Shown: piece by piece, positions 34,691-46,638 of the stretch
How positions within the stretch are numbered: the stretch's first letter is position 1
Layout of the letters: each line of letters starts with the position of its first letter
NCBI RefSeq assembly: GCF_030445035.2
Contig: NC_080685.1
Span: 113,138,432 to 113,202,431, forward strand
DNA: 64,000 bases
Source: Dasypus novemcinctus
Taxonomy: Eukaryota; Chordata; Mammalia; Cingulata; Dasypodidae
Direction: 5' to 3'
The notes under the pieces: model-generated
What the model was told of the DNA's origin: nothing
The model's input: only the letters and a program-made list of their open reading frames with translations
The model's database searches: none
Made by a program: the position numbers and the translations under genes

Positions 34691-36620
34691 TAATTAAGAA
34701 GCAAAGTAACACACAACATTAATTCAACAAGAAAGAAATATTGTGACCATGCCATTTGTTGCTGATAAACCATTTGACAAAATCCAATACCTTTTCAAGA
34801 TGAAATACAAAAAAGCAAACAAGCCAACAAAACAGTACTACATAGCTAGCATCGTACTCAATGGTAAAAGACTGTGAGCCTTCCCCATTAATATCAGTGC
34901 CATATCAAATATGCTGTTTTTGTCGCTGCTATTAATCACTTTCTAGGATATCTAGCCAGAGCAATTTTTCAGCAAAAAGTAAGAAAAGGTATCCAAATTG
35001 CAAAGGAAGAAGGAAAACTATCTATTAGCAGATGACAAGATTTATAAAGGAAAAAACCCTCTAGAATTTGCAAAATACTGTTTCAGTTAATAAACAATGT
35101 CAGAAAGTTTCACAAAAGTCCATTGTATTTCTATATCATAGCAACAGTCTGAAATGAAAATTAATAAATCAGTATCTTTCACAACAGCATCGGAAAGAAC
35201 AAAATATTTAAGAAGAAATTTAACCAAGGAAGTGCAAGGATTGTAAAGTGAAAACTACAAAACTTTGATGAAACACATTCAAAGAAGAGACCTGGGGAAG
35301 ACATTTTTGGAAGCTAAAATTAATGGAAACATGAATGAAGCTTTTCACTCACATGGACAGAGCCAGAGCTGTCCCAGGGCCACGAGTGATTCCACTTCAA
35401 TCCTGCACGAGGAAGCTCTTGTCCCTGTGGGACGTGGTGCCAGAGCTTCAGGGCCCAGCAGGGAGGCTTTCTCCACTTGGTCTGAGTTCATTTGTATCCA
35501 AAAGCTGGCTCAGGCACCTCTCCTGGCAGCCAGAGCACAGGGCAGGAAGCTCAGCTGTGGACATGCGCCCCCTTCAGGCCATAATCAGAATCTGTGGAAT
35601 TAAAATTTCATATTATTCAGTGCTATAAATGTGCAAGTTCAAAGGAAATGGAGCTATCAAGTGACTTGATGAGACAGCAGGGAGATAAGAAGCAGCAAAG
35701 TACAAGCCAAATATACAAAAGTCAATTGATTTTCCCTTCTGTACAATGAACAATGAAGTAAAAGTCAATGCATTTATAGTAGTAAACATGCAATGTATTC
35801 CTTTGGTTAACCTAACAAAATATCTTATTTCATAAATGATGAGAAACCCAGAAGAAATAAAAAAGTTAAATAAATGGAGAAATATTCCTTATTCATGGTG
35901 GGTAGACTCAATATATTTAAGATCTCATTCAAAATCCCAAGAACATAGTTTGTGGATATTGACTGTTTCTACTCCTAGAATAGCAAGCAAACTACTTAAG
36001 GAGAAGAAAATTGGAGCAACCACACTACCTACTTTCAGCCTTTATTATAAGCTACATTACTTAATAGAGTAATGTAATGGAAAATAATAATAGAATCCAT
36101 ATGTAGACCCATGAAAATACAGTCAAGTGAACATAATCCTTTCCACAAATGGCAATGGATAGCCATACAGGGAAAAATAAACAAAGACATAAACTTTACA
36201 TCCTACACAAAAACTTACCCAAAATAGTTTATAGGCTTATGTGTAAGATGCAATATGATAAAATCTTGAAAATTCAACAGAAGAGGCAATCTGCATGACC
36301 TTATGTTTGCTGATGAATTTTTAGATGTAGCATCCAAAGACAGGGTCATGAAAGGAAAAAATTGTAATGGGACTTTATTTAAAAAGTTAAAAATTCTACT
36401 CTGGAAGATACTGTTAACTGAATGAAAAGACCTCAACCCTGTACTAGGAGCAAGTTTTGTTAAAGACATACATCTAAAAAGGACTTGTAGTAAAATATAT
36501 ATAAGGCCTATAAAACTCAATAAAAAGAAAACAAACCATGCAATTAAAAAATTGGAAAATGAATGAACAGACACTTCACCAAATTAGGTATACACTTGCC
36601 AAATAAACCCACATAAAGAT
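34691..36620 (+). pseudogene. L1 ORF2 fragment (reverse transcriptase to C-terminal region), heavily decayed
   Basis: Frames encode HLLLINHLTKSNTFS-like, then LADDKIYKGKNPLEFAK-like sequence around 35020-35075 (the L1 reverse transcriptase active-site neighbourhood), then NGEIFLIHGG-like and KKIGATTLPTFSLYYKLHYL at about 36000-36060. At 36540-36600 the CCAAATTAGG phrase precedes the 3' region. It is interrupted at about 35335-35620 by non-L1 GC-rich sequence. No intact frame. Confidence 0.65.
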
Positions 36621-36730
36621 ACCTAACATTGTTTGCTGCTCCAGAAAAGCAACTTAAACAACAATGAAAGACACTACTCTTTAGTAAAGTTCTGTGAATT
36701 TTTTTATTTTTTGTTTTTTTATTCTGGTGG

Positions 36731-36812
36731 AGCTGGGGTAGCTCAGTGGTTGAGCACCGACTTCACACATACAAGGTCCCAGGTTCAATCCCCAGTATCT
36801 CCTAAAAAACAC
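36731..36812 (+). mobile_element. Single tRNA-like SINE head
   Basis: About 80 bp look like one tRNA-derived monomer: an A-box (GTAGCTCAGTGGTTGAGC) and, 30 bp later, a B-box (GGTTCAATCCC). There is no CCA end or folded tRNA arms and only a short A-rich end. It resembles one half of the dimeric SINE. It sits just after a T-rich stretch. Not a functional tRNA. Confidence 0.6.
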
Positions 36813-36829
36813 AAAGTTTGTTCTGTTAC

Positions 36830-37490
36830 CATATATACAATCTAACATGTTTCAGTGCTGTAATTATGTTCACATGTTGTACTACCATCACTATCATCAA
36901 TTACCAAAACATTTCCATCATTCTAAATAAGAACCCTGTATACTTTATGTCTTAAATTCTCATGCCATATACTCACCCCATCCCCTGGTAATGAATACTC
37001 TACATTCAGACTCTATGAGTTTGTTTATACCAATTATTTTTAAAGAGTGAGCTAATGCAAAATTTGTCCTTTTGTGTCTGGCTTATTTCACTCACAGGAT
37101 GTCTTCAAGCTTCATCCATATTGTCACATGTATCATGAGTTCATTCCTTTTTACAGCTGAAAAACATTCTTTGTATGTTTATACCACATTTTATTTATCC
37201 ATTCACCCATTGATGGATACTTGCATTGCTTCCATTTTTGGCGATTGTGAATAATGCTGCCTTGAATATCAGTGCCCAGATTCCTGTTTGAGGCCAGGTT
37301 ATCAATTTTTTGGGTATATGTCCAGTAGTGCGGTTGCCAGATTATATGATAATTCTACACTTCTCTTTCTGAGGAACCGCCAATCTGTCTTCCACAGTGG
37401 ACGTGCCATTTTGCATGCTACCAGCAGTGAGTGAGGGCCCTATTCCTCCAGATCCTCTCCAACACTTGTTATCTTCCACGTGGTTTAATG
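36830..37490 (-). pseudogene. L1 3' region and ORF2 C-terminus, minus strand
   Basis: Read in reverse: ORF2 C-terminal phrases at about 37060-37460 (minus-strand AATGGCACGTCCACTGTGGA, and TGTCCATCAATGGG-type sequence), then a 3' untranslated stretch to 36830. This is the same region as 13400-13960 but older. No open frame. Confidence 0.7.
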
Positions 37491-40400
37491 AAATGAAAGG
37501 TGGCGAATTCAGTTGTAGAGAAGGACCTCCTCCCACTGTGGCGGCTCTCTTCTGACAGGACAGCTGTGGGCTCCCTGCTGCCACTTTGAATAACTCCATT
37601 TCATTGAATCTCACTGATTTAGAGAATTAAATAGTTTGAATTGAAAAAGGGTCTAGCAATAGATTTGTTGATGAGATTTAAACATAAATGTATTTTATAG
37701 GAAACAAACAAAAACAAAACCCACAATAAAACAAGGTAAGCAAACAAAAAAGATCAGTGTCATTTCCCACTCCTCAAAATCACACAGAATGATCTAAAGA
37801 TTACTTGTAAATAGATGTAACATGCCTGCTTCAAATATTGCACTTTATTAACGATCCTGTAACACAATTTAGGACTATACGGTCTGTCTTAGAGATAATG
37901 TCGATATCTAAATGTGAGTCGTTGTGTGACTCTGAGTTCTAAGCCAGTCTGAGAGCAGCCCTGGAGGAGCATGATGATAAAGTTGATTGCTTTGCTCTTA
38001 CTTGCTTCACAATCCGGAAGGTTATACAATGAAGAACACTGAAAAACTGTCATTATGGGAAATCATGGCCACCTTGAAGATGCTTCATCCCCAGCAGGCC
38101 TAATTAAAAGAAAATATGGTCATTGTTCCACCCAAATATAAGAAGGAATTAAAATAACCATTATGTTTGCTAATAAAGGATGGGGTGTTTATAGTCCACA
38201 GAATTCCTGGGATGTAAAAGGCTGAAGTGACCTCAGGCTGAGACCTGAAGAATGAGAAGCAGGCAGCCACACAAAGGGCTAAGGAGTCTGTCTGGCAGTA
38301 GTTACAGGAAGGGCAAATGTTCAGAAGGGGAAAAGCAGTTCATGAGTTCAAAGAACAGAAGAGAGAGTTGGGGAAATGTGGTTGAGGATAGAATTGGAGA
38401 GTCAGGATAGAGGCAGATCACATGGGGCCAACTTTGGACATGATAAGTTAGGATTTTATTCCTAGAACCTCTGTATGCAAAGGGGTTGGAGTATAATGTT
38501 GTGACAGGGTAGGAGCTGGATAGAAGCAGCAGGATGAGCCTGGCTGGAATGCGTGATCACTGTGGAATCACGTGGCGATGGAGCTGAAGACTCTATAAAT
38601 GTATTTATTCACAATTCACATTTATTCAAACTAATCTCAAAAGAAGCTCTGCAAAAATATATTTTGTTCGACTGGCTTGAATTAATATAAAGGAAGTATT
38701 ATACCTGAAAGTTGCAACCTATTAAAAATATGTGATTCAAAACTTTCATTAATTCTAAAGGAGTCTATTGCTAATAAGCCTATAAAGATGGATTTCATTG
38801 TATTCTAGAAACAATTAGATGCTAGAATAACTAATTTTATAAAATATAGAATATAAAATATGAATTCCACATGAGAATATTAAATCCAATTAGACAATTT
38901 CAGCAAATAATGCAACATTCAAAATTTAGTGAGCAACAACTTGGAGAGAAATGATAGGTTATATAATCCTTAAGATTTCTTTGTCAGAGTACAAAGAGTT
39001 TTAAATTAAATAACAAACATTTGCTAAAATCCAAATTGGAAAAAACTTTATCTCTACATTAGGCAGAAATTTGATTATTATAATATCTTGAAACAAAATC
39101 AGCAGTATTTATTACTAGTACACCATTTTTTAAAAATGTAAGTATTAGTATTTAAATATTAATCCCTGACCCAGATAATCCCTTGCAAATATTTATATTT
39201 TGGAGCTTAAATTTTTATGGATATATTAAGTTAAACATTCCAGTTTATTATGGTAATATAGGGTGTGTCATATAGAGTCTACAGGACCTACAGCAGTGCT
39301 CTAAAATTAAACACATTAGTAATTCTTTTATAAAACATAAAAATATTCAGTTCTCATTAGATTTTATGAAGAAATGAGTCAATAAGTTCTTGGTTCCAAA
39401 TAATCATTAAAAAACAGGTAGTAGCTACAGCTGTATGGATTTCAGAATTGCGGAAAAGGAATAGTCAACCTTGTTTTAATGTATACTTTATATACAATAA
39501 ATTACATCTTAATTTTTAAAAAGTGGGACACACCTGGACAATTAAAGCAGAACATGTAACTCTTGAAAATCATTAATGAAGTTATTAAAAAATCAGTTGT
39601 TTGCAACAAAGACTATCAAGAAATTGTCACGGGTTTCATATGCTTTTGTTCTTGTTTTTAAACATGGAATGAAATATTACCATGTGTATCAGGATGATTT
39701 GGGTTCCAAGGGAAAGAAAAACCGTCCCAAACAGTCTTAAACACAAAATGCATTTATTGACTATCATATACGAAAAATGCAACAGTAGTTTGTGGGCTTC
39801 AGAAGAAAACTTGAGCAGTCACATTTTTTCTGCTGTCCTTTCAGCTCTGTTAGTCTCTGTATGTCAGTCTGTCCTCACACTCCTTTACCTGGAAGTAGGA
39901 GGGTGCTTCCCGTGGATGACCTCACACCCACACATTCCTGTTCTCCTCCTGCCTGGACCTACTTGGGGCCCCCACCCATCAACACGGCCAGGGGAGTTAG
40001 ATTTTCTACTGACAGGGAAATCATGGCCCACCTTATAGCCACACACAATGGATAAAGGATAGAGTGGATACTAGGGAGGCAACTGTTAAGGTACATAATG
40101 TCACAGATGAAAAAAAGAGATTCAAAATTAAGATAAATAATAGATCATGGGGATGGTTACTATGAATTAACATATTCAAGTCACGTAGGATCTATTCATC
40201 CACTTCCTTACCCTGAAATCAATATCTCCTAAACCCCTGAGACTATTCTAGCTATTACACTAAAAATGCCAGGGATAAAGAAGACGATCAAGTTTGTAGG
40301 AAGACATTTTCTGTACATAAATGGAAATTACTAAAAATGAATATATCAAATCTATAAACAGAAGAAAACAGCATTTATGTCTTTAATACATTGAAATATC

Positions 40401-40600
40401 TGTGCACCTTTCTGACTTTTCAAAATAATGACATTTCCATATGAAGAAAGCAAGACCTGGCCTCTTACTGCAAAACTTCCTTAGACCAATTACCCTGAAG
40501 AAGGAAAAAATTCTGTCTCTTAAATTAGGAAAACCAAAGAGGTGCCACGCATGATGGGTCAGAATAAATGGCAGCATCTGTTTAACTTTACACAGAAGCC
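37491..40600. other. Unique and ancient-repeat sequence, no gene recognised
   Basis: AT-rich for most of its length. About 38230-38560 resembles an old mammalian interspersed repeat (GGATTTTATTCCTAGAACC), family unassigned. About 39685-40050 may be another. I see no exon or RNA gene. Confidence 0.35.
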
Positions 40601-40609
40601 CACAAGCCC

Positions 40610-41345
40610 GCCACTGCCCTGGCGATGCCCTCCCTCTAACACCAGCTGGGAGAGCGGCCGCGGGGCAGGGCAGGCCGAGCAGCCGCGGCCCAGCGGGGTC
40701 CCCGCCCTGTGGCCCTTCCCAAGCAGGCCCGGGCCTTAAACGCTGCCCAGGGCCGCGGCCCTCGCCCCTTCCCTCCCCGGGGGCAGCAGCCCCGGGCGCA
40801 GGCCCAGCGCGCGACCCCGCAGCGCAGGTGCTCCGGCAGCGCCGCCTCCGGCCTCTGGGCGCAGGGCGTCTCCCTTCCCCCGGGCTCTGCCCGCCCGTTC
40901 CCTCCTGGCGCTGGGTGTGCGCGCGCACGTGTGCACCTGTGCCCGCGCGCGTGTGTACACGCGCACAACCGAGCCAACCTCGGACCCCCGCCCGGCCCAG
41001 GGCAGCCGCACCCGGCCCCTGCACCGCCTTGCCCTGTTCCCGCACCCCCGCCCGCGCGCCCCGCAGGTCAGCCCCGCGGCTGACGCTGGCGCCGCAGGGA
41101 ACCCCACGCGGGGCCTTCAGGCAGCCCCGCGGGCTCCAGCTCCAGCAGCTCTCCTTCCACGCCTGACGGCAGCTCCCTCTCGTGGCCGTGGAAGGTGGCT
41201 TGAAGCCAGCAAAAAGGGGGCAGTGGTGGGCATGGTGGACCCCAGCCCGCAGAGCCTGCGGTCAGCTGGGCCCTCCTGCCACGTGGCCCCCCAGCCCGCA
41301 GCTGTGCTGAGACCCGGAATCCTGCCCCTCTGGGGAGCGGGGCCA
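40610..41345. promoter_or_regulatory. CpG island
   Basis: Dense in CpG and GC over about 700 bp, sharply bounded by AT-rich sequence on both sides. Overlapping open frames on both strands (up to 220 codons) are a by-product of composition. It could be the promoter of an unseen gene or non-coding RNA. It includes a Z-DNA-prone tract at 40915-40967. Confidence 0.6.
40915..40967. repeat. Alternating purine-pyrimidine tract (Z-DNA-prone)
   Basis: Two perfect alternating runs, 22 bp at 40915-40936 and 24 bp at 40944-40967, are made mostly of GC, GT and AC steps. They are separated by a 7-base break. Confidence 0.75.
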
Positions 41346-42309
41346 AGGACTGTCAGCTCCCCTTGATCTCAGTGCACCCCAGACCAGCTACTCTGAGCGG
41401 AGGTTGTCAGTACCCACGATTCAGGGGACACCAGCTTTTACATTTTCAGACCGCATTCAAATGTTACCTGCGATCAGCACCATCAAGGTAAACGGGAACC
41501 CCCAGATCACTGAGCTTGACTGATGTTCTCTAAACTGCCTCTGTTTCAACAGGATCAGGTGTCACAGCCAACTCAGTGTTGTTCCAGAAGTGTCCTAGCA
41601 AGTTCTGGAGACTTAAAAGAAAACAAAAGCAAAAGGCAAGCCTCGCTGTCTCTTTTCTGTGCGGGTTAAAACCAAAACGACAACCTCAACTGTGATTTGC
41701 CCTTTGGAAGAAGCTGCTGGGAAAAGACACTGAGCCATTATTCCCAGCACAAAACAAAATATTTATGCTGGATTTTATTCATACTACACTAAAATGGATT
41801 TGTGATGATTTGTGATTGGGAGATTTTATTCATCTTTTCAAAACATGGTGATGTTGAGAAACAAAAGTGCTAAAGAGTTAAAAATAAAAACAAAACAAAA
41901 CAAAAAACCCCGGTACAACAAATCAACCATCATTTCTGCACTGGAGTGGAATCTTGTAGGAGGACCAACATTTTAATGAAGGTATTTACATAGAATGTAA
42001 GTTGTTTTAACCTTTCTTTGTTGTTGTTTTATCTTTCATTTTGTTTTTGGCACAGCCTTATATTAATTCAGATCTTTTCTTGTATTTATTTATATTCAAT
42101 ATTTTTATTAGAGAATATGCAGTTTCTTTGAACTCCATGAATAGCAAGTTATGAACTTTTGAATGTATAAATATCTTAGGTCCCTGGGGGAAATTTATGT
42201 ATTACAACCATGGAACAGGTGAATTTCTACCTAAAAGAATTGAGAGAATCCTCCATATTCCTAAACTTAGGATTTCTTGATATAAATTGCTGTAATTTGC
42301 TTTTGGGAA
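41346..42309. other. Unique sequence, no gene recognised
   Basis: An A-rich (AAAAC)n-like stretch lies at about 41882-41907. Nothing else identifiable. Confidence 0.4.
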
Positions 42310-42600
42310 AACTTTCCAAATTTCGAGAAAACTGCTTTCTTTTAAAAATTGAGTTAACATTTGCATGGAGTGAAATGCACAGATACTACACTTATAAATT
42401 CACTGAGTTTTGACAAATGTAAACACCCATGCAAAGAACAATGTAGATACAAAACATTTCCATCACCTAGGAAAATTCTTTCCTCATTCTCCACTATCTA
42501 GATAAATTATTTTAGACTCACTTTTAAATATCTTGTCTTTTACAAATCTGATATATATGAATCCCCCTCTTATATTTCTAAATGTCATGTATCAATTAAA
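42310..42600 (-). mobile_element. Old L1 3' end, minus strand
   Basis: The order GAGTTTTGACAAATGTAAAC, CATGCAAAGAACAATGTAG, ACATTTCCATCACC is a common L1 3' phrase. Diverged and short. Confidence 0.5.
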
Positions 42601-42884
42601 ACAAAAATCTGTTGAAAATGCAAAATACCTCTCTATGTTTAATTTTTAAAATGCCAAACCATAATCCAACTAGCTTCGACTCAAAAGCCACAATTTCATA
42701 GCAGAGGGAAAAATTCAGTGCAAATCTTTCACACAAGCTAAAATACATTTCCTGACTGAATTGAATTGCTAGAACGTCTAGAAATAAGATCAGAAACGTT
42801 TGTGAAGCTTCTTTTGAACTAGAAACACCAGCCTTTAAAAACCGTAGAAGAACTTCCTCTGTCCTGCTTGCTTCCTGTTGGGAA

Positions 42885-43490
42885 CGCCTCCCGGGCAGAC
42901 AGGCCTGTCGACAACCTGGCTCCTTCCCGGCGCGGCCACCAGCCCTCTGTGGGGTCAGTTCCACCTGCCCCAGCGCGGCCTCCCCCCTTGCAGTAAACCC
43001 GCGCCCTCCGCCAGCTCGTGAGGCAGGAAAGTGGGGGCAGGAGCGGCGAGGCGACGTTCAGCGACTCTATTCCAGCCCCTTCCCAGAGCCTGCAGCCCCG
43101 CCCCGCCCGGGAGGACGCCCCGCTCCCGGCGCCCGCCGCGCACCCACCTGAGCCACCCACCTGGGCCACCCACCTGAGCCACCCACCCGGGCCACCCACC
43201 CGAGCCACCCGGCCGAGCCACCCACCCGAGCCACCCACCCGGGCCACCCACCCGAGCCACCCACCTGAGCCGGGCGCCCCACGTGGAGCGCCGTCCCCGC
43301 CCCGCGCGCGAGGCTGCTCAGCGCTGGGCTTTGCCTCCCGCGATCGCGCTGGATGGAGGCTGGGCCGCTGAGCTCCCGGGAGCATCCCCCGTGCAGAGGA
43401 GAGAGGAGACGCACCCGCAGCACCAGGCCACGCCTCCGCCCTGCTGGCTTCCTCTCCCCTGCCTCCCTCCTCTCCAGGCCCTCCAGTTCC
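42885..43490. promoter_or_regulatory. CpG-rich block with embedded minisatellite
   Basis: GC- and CpG-rich over about 600 bp, about 1.5 kb from the island at 41 kb. The long minus-strand ORFs here (up to 188 codons) are driven by the 13-bp repeat and lack family resemblance. Confidence 0.55.
43141..43268. repeat. 13-bp minisatellite, about ten copies
   Basis: The unit is GCCACCCACCYGR (13 bp), with one partial and nine full copies. The last three bases vary (TGA, TGG, CGG, CGA) and one copy has GGCCGA. Since 13 is not a multiple of 3, all three frames stay open, which explains the glycine/tryptophan-rich ORFs on the minus strand. Confidence 0.9.
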
Positions 43491-43504
43491 ACAGACTGTT
43501 GTTT

Positions 43505-43655
43505 TTGTTTTTTTTTTTCATTTTTATTATCATTTTAAATAAATACATAAATCACACAAAGTGTTGCACTAAAAAATATAAGAGGTTCCCATACACCCCA
43601 CTCCCCACACCTCCACTCCTCCCACATCAACAGCTTCTTTCATTATAGACTTTTG
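43505..43655 (-). mobile_element. Short L1 3' end of xenarthran type, minus strand
   Basis: T-rich edge, then ATAAATACATAAATCACAC, ATAAGAGGTTCCCATACACC and CTCCCACATCAACAGC match the last 140 bp of the repeat at 7281-7947. Confidence 0.7.
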
Positions 43656-46061
43656 CTCCTGCCTCTCGAGACCTGCAAAGGGGCATTGCAGTAGAGCTTT
43701 TTGCTTCATTGGTGGCTGTCCTGAAATTGTGCTTGTGTTCTGTGATTTCTTTGAGGGTGATTGTCTGGCCTGTTTTCAGTTGTCACTAATTTGAATGGGT
43801 TGTGGGTGGGAGTACGGAGGGTGAGTGACCTAGGGCTCTGATTGTTTACTTTGGAAGAAAAAAAGACAAGAAAAAATATATATCACTTTAGAAAATGAAA
43901 ATGCTTGGATCAACCTTTCTCAGAGGCAGTTCTCCAACCTTGGCTGGCAGCGACCTCCCTTTTCCCAGGCAGGCAATAATTCCGCTCCCCTCTGTGTCCT
44001 CAACAACCAGTCCTGGTCTGTAGAGAGAGGCTGAGAGGGTGGATGTTTAGTCCCTTGCCAGCTGCCCAGGCAAACAATGGCTCTGGAAGGGCTCGTGTGA
44101 CACAGCAGAGCAATTTGTTGGTCAAAAAATGAGTCATCCTTAGACTGTCACTAAGGGTCACAGCTTGCCATGGCTTATTCCATTTAGTCCTCCTTTTAAC
44201 CCTATGAAGTGGGTCCTCTCTCCATCCCACTTTTCAGAGGAGCCACCTGAGGCTCAGAGAGGTGAAGTGACGTTCCCACGACACACTGCTAGTATGCGGC
44301 AGAGTGGGGGCTTTGCTGGGATGAGGCGCTAACTTTGTGAAGAGAAGTTCCAGGGTCTGTGGCTCGGGGTCTCTAGCTGCATAGGACGTAGGTGATAAGA
44401 GAGAAGTCCCCTCACTGGAAGGCAGGGACAGGTGTCCCACCAACTTCACCCTGTCTGCTTTGACCTTCTTTACCCCATGCTGGTCTTGGCTGAATTCAAA
44501 GCTGGCACAGTTTTACATTGAGGTTGGGACAGATGGGGGACATGTGGCTTCTTTTTCTGCCCTGACACCAGTTTGACAAAAATTTTTAAAAAGCGATACC
44601 ACACATGGCTGGTCGGATGTAGGGAAGTCTCCACCATCATAGACTGCTGTGTGCAACTTAACTGAAATGGCCCCTTTTCAAAGTTTTCTGTCTCTAGAGA
44701 TTAAAATTTTAAGTATGCACACACTTCAACCCAGCACCCCCATTCCTGGGGGTCTATCCAGAGTGGGTGAAGAGCATTAGAATATTGAGAGACATGATCT
44801 TCCCAGCAGTGTGCTGAAAGGAAGCACATCAAGTTCCATCAGCTGCAAGAGGCTGAATCTCTGTTAGCATGCATCCCTTCTCGAACTTTCTCTGTCACTT
44901 GGTCTCTAGGAGTCTTGAGGGGTCACTGTGATGTGTTCCGTAGGATGGCAAGTTACAGAAACAGAGATATATAGTATTACCCCTCATCCTTACTTCATAA
45001 AAACAGTCCTGCTGAGCAGGATGATTATTAATGTTGGAGAAGTTTTGTGAGGATGGTCAGAGTAACACAGGGGACACCTGGGGTCAGGTAATAAAGACGA
45101 CCAATACATCACAAAATGCAAAGGCACTCGTGGTTCCCAATAAAGTGGAACCCTTATAAAAGGGTCTTTTCTGTGTTAGTACAAATGTAAAGCAGCTGCA
45201 CATGAACACAGCAGGGCTGGGCAGTGGGAAGGGGGGAATGACATCAGCTCAGGTATCTTGGGCAGTGGGACCCTGGACCAACAGCCAGGAACACCCTGGA
45301 AGGGAGGCTGGGGATTGCCGGGCTGGGGTCCGGGAGTCCTGCTTTACTGGCTTTGACCTGAGAGTGGAGACCGCTGTGCAGCCACCCTCACCTCTGCCTG
45401 CCCTGGCCCTTTGGGCAGTGTGCTGTGCCTGCTCCCTGCATGATGACCCGGTGTGGACGACTGTCTTGTCCAGCCTCTCACCCACTTCCTGGGGGAGCTC
45501 TGCTAAGACAGTGCCCAGCAGCCAGGCCTGGAGGCATCTGGTCCCTGCCTGCCCATCACATGATGCCCATCTCCTCAGGTTAGAAACAGAACCCTGACTT
45601 CACAGACGTGCAGCCCTTGAGTAAGGAGGTGACAGCGGTTGATGAAGCCGTCCACACTCCCTTCCCACCCTTCCAGCCATGCGCTGGGTGTGCACATAGA
45701 GGCCCACCAGGACCCCAACCCACCAAGACCCTGCTCCTGCCGGGGCCTGCCCACCCGATATCCTCCAGGCCACACATGTGCTGGGAGGAAGAACTGCTGG
45801 GAGGGTGTCCAGACAGTCACAGCTGCCAGCTGGTCTCCACTGCCCTGCCCTGTGTCACCCTGGCTACCTGAGGGTGTCTCCTGCTAAATGCCAGAAAGAC
45901 CTACACGTACACCACCTCATCCCATGGGCAGTGGAAGGCCTGGGAAGTTCAAGGCCCCAGTACTGAGGGGTGGAGCTCCACCAGACCTCACGCCCCCTCC
46001 GCCCAGTTGTGTGCTCTGGAAAGTGACTGGGCCTCTTGGGTCTTCCCAGTCTCCTCATCTT
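43656..46061. other. Unique sequence with one old L1 fragment
   Basis: About 44575-44800 (+) resembles an ancient L1/HAL1 ORF2 3' piece (CTTCAACCCAGCACCCCCATTCCTGGGGG-type order). The GC-rich part at about 45200-46050 has several overlapping open frames (up to 131 codons) with no recognisable domain. No RNA gene found. Confidence 0.4.
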
Positions 46062-46638
46062 TATAAGTCAGCCACAGGGGTGCCAATGGCAAGTCCCAGA
46101 ACTCTGCTGCCTTTTCTGTGGGGTGTTTATTTGGGGTAGAGGCTTACAGTCACAAGGCCATGAAGCCTGCTGCTCCCTTGTGGAGCAGGGTGGCTGCCGG
46201 TGTCTGTGAGGGCTCAGCCTCCCTCTTCCTCTTCAGGCTTGTTGTCCCAGCTTCTGATCTCAGCTGGAGGCTGGCATAGGGCTCGCCTCTCTTCCTCGAC
46301 TCATTTCTGTTTGGGCTTAGCTGCTCTGTTCTCTTCAGCCGCTAACTCTCAGGCTCATCTCTTTTCCTGGGCTGCAGGATCCTCTGTGTATCTTCTCCTA
46401 TGTGCCCACTACCTTGTGAGAGTCTGTCTTATCAGCCCGAGGGGGCTGGGACTCGGTGCTGAGTCCCACTCTAATGATGTGGTTTGATCAGAACCCTAAT
46501 CTTAACATAATTCAATCAGATATCTCAGCCAAATCTAATCTACTATAATCAAAGGGTTATACGCCCAGTGGAAAAAGGCCAGTTTACAAACATACTCTGT
46601 ATTTCTTTTTGGAATTCATAAATAATATCAAACTGCCA
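46062..46638 (-). repeat. LTR of the ACTAATACA family, older copy
   Basis: The minus-strand copy starts at about TATAAGTCAGCC and shows TTATTTGGGGTAGAGGCTTAC, GGAGCAGGGTGGCTGCCG, and a right end GGAATTCATAAATAATATC then AAACTGCCAC. Diverged from the 18395 copy, and the flanking duplication is not recognisable. Confidence 0.75.

Noticed and set aside
36731-36812. A functional tRNA gene
   Set aside because: A- and B-boxes are present, but the acceptor stem and anticodon arm cannot be paired convincingly. It is a SINE head.
40383-41366. Long open frames (up to 220 codons) across the 41-kb CpG island
   Set aside because: Open in several frames on both strands, arginine/alanine/proline-rich, no homology. 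They are a by-product of CpG-rich sequence.
43141-43268. CRISPR-like array
   Set aside because: It is a direct tandem repeat with no spacers in mammalian DNA.
42819-43492. Minus-strand ORFs of 188 and 141 codons with GWLGWVARVGGSGG-like repeats
   Set aside because: They are translations of the 13-bp minisatellite, which stays open in all frames.
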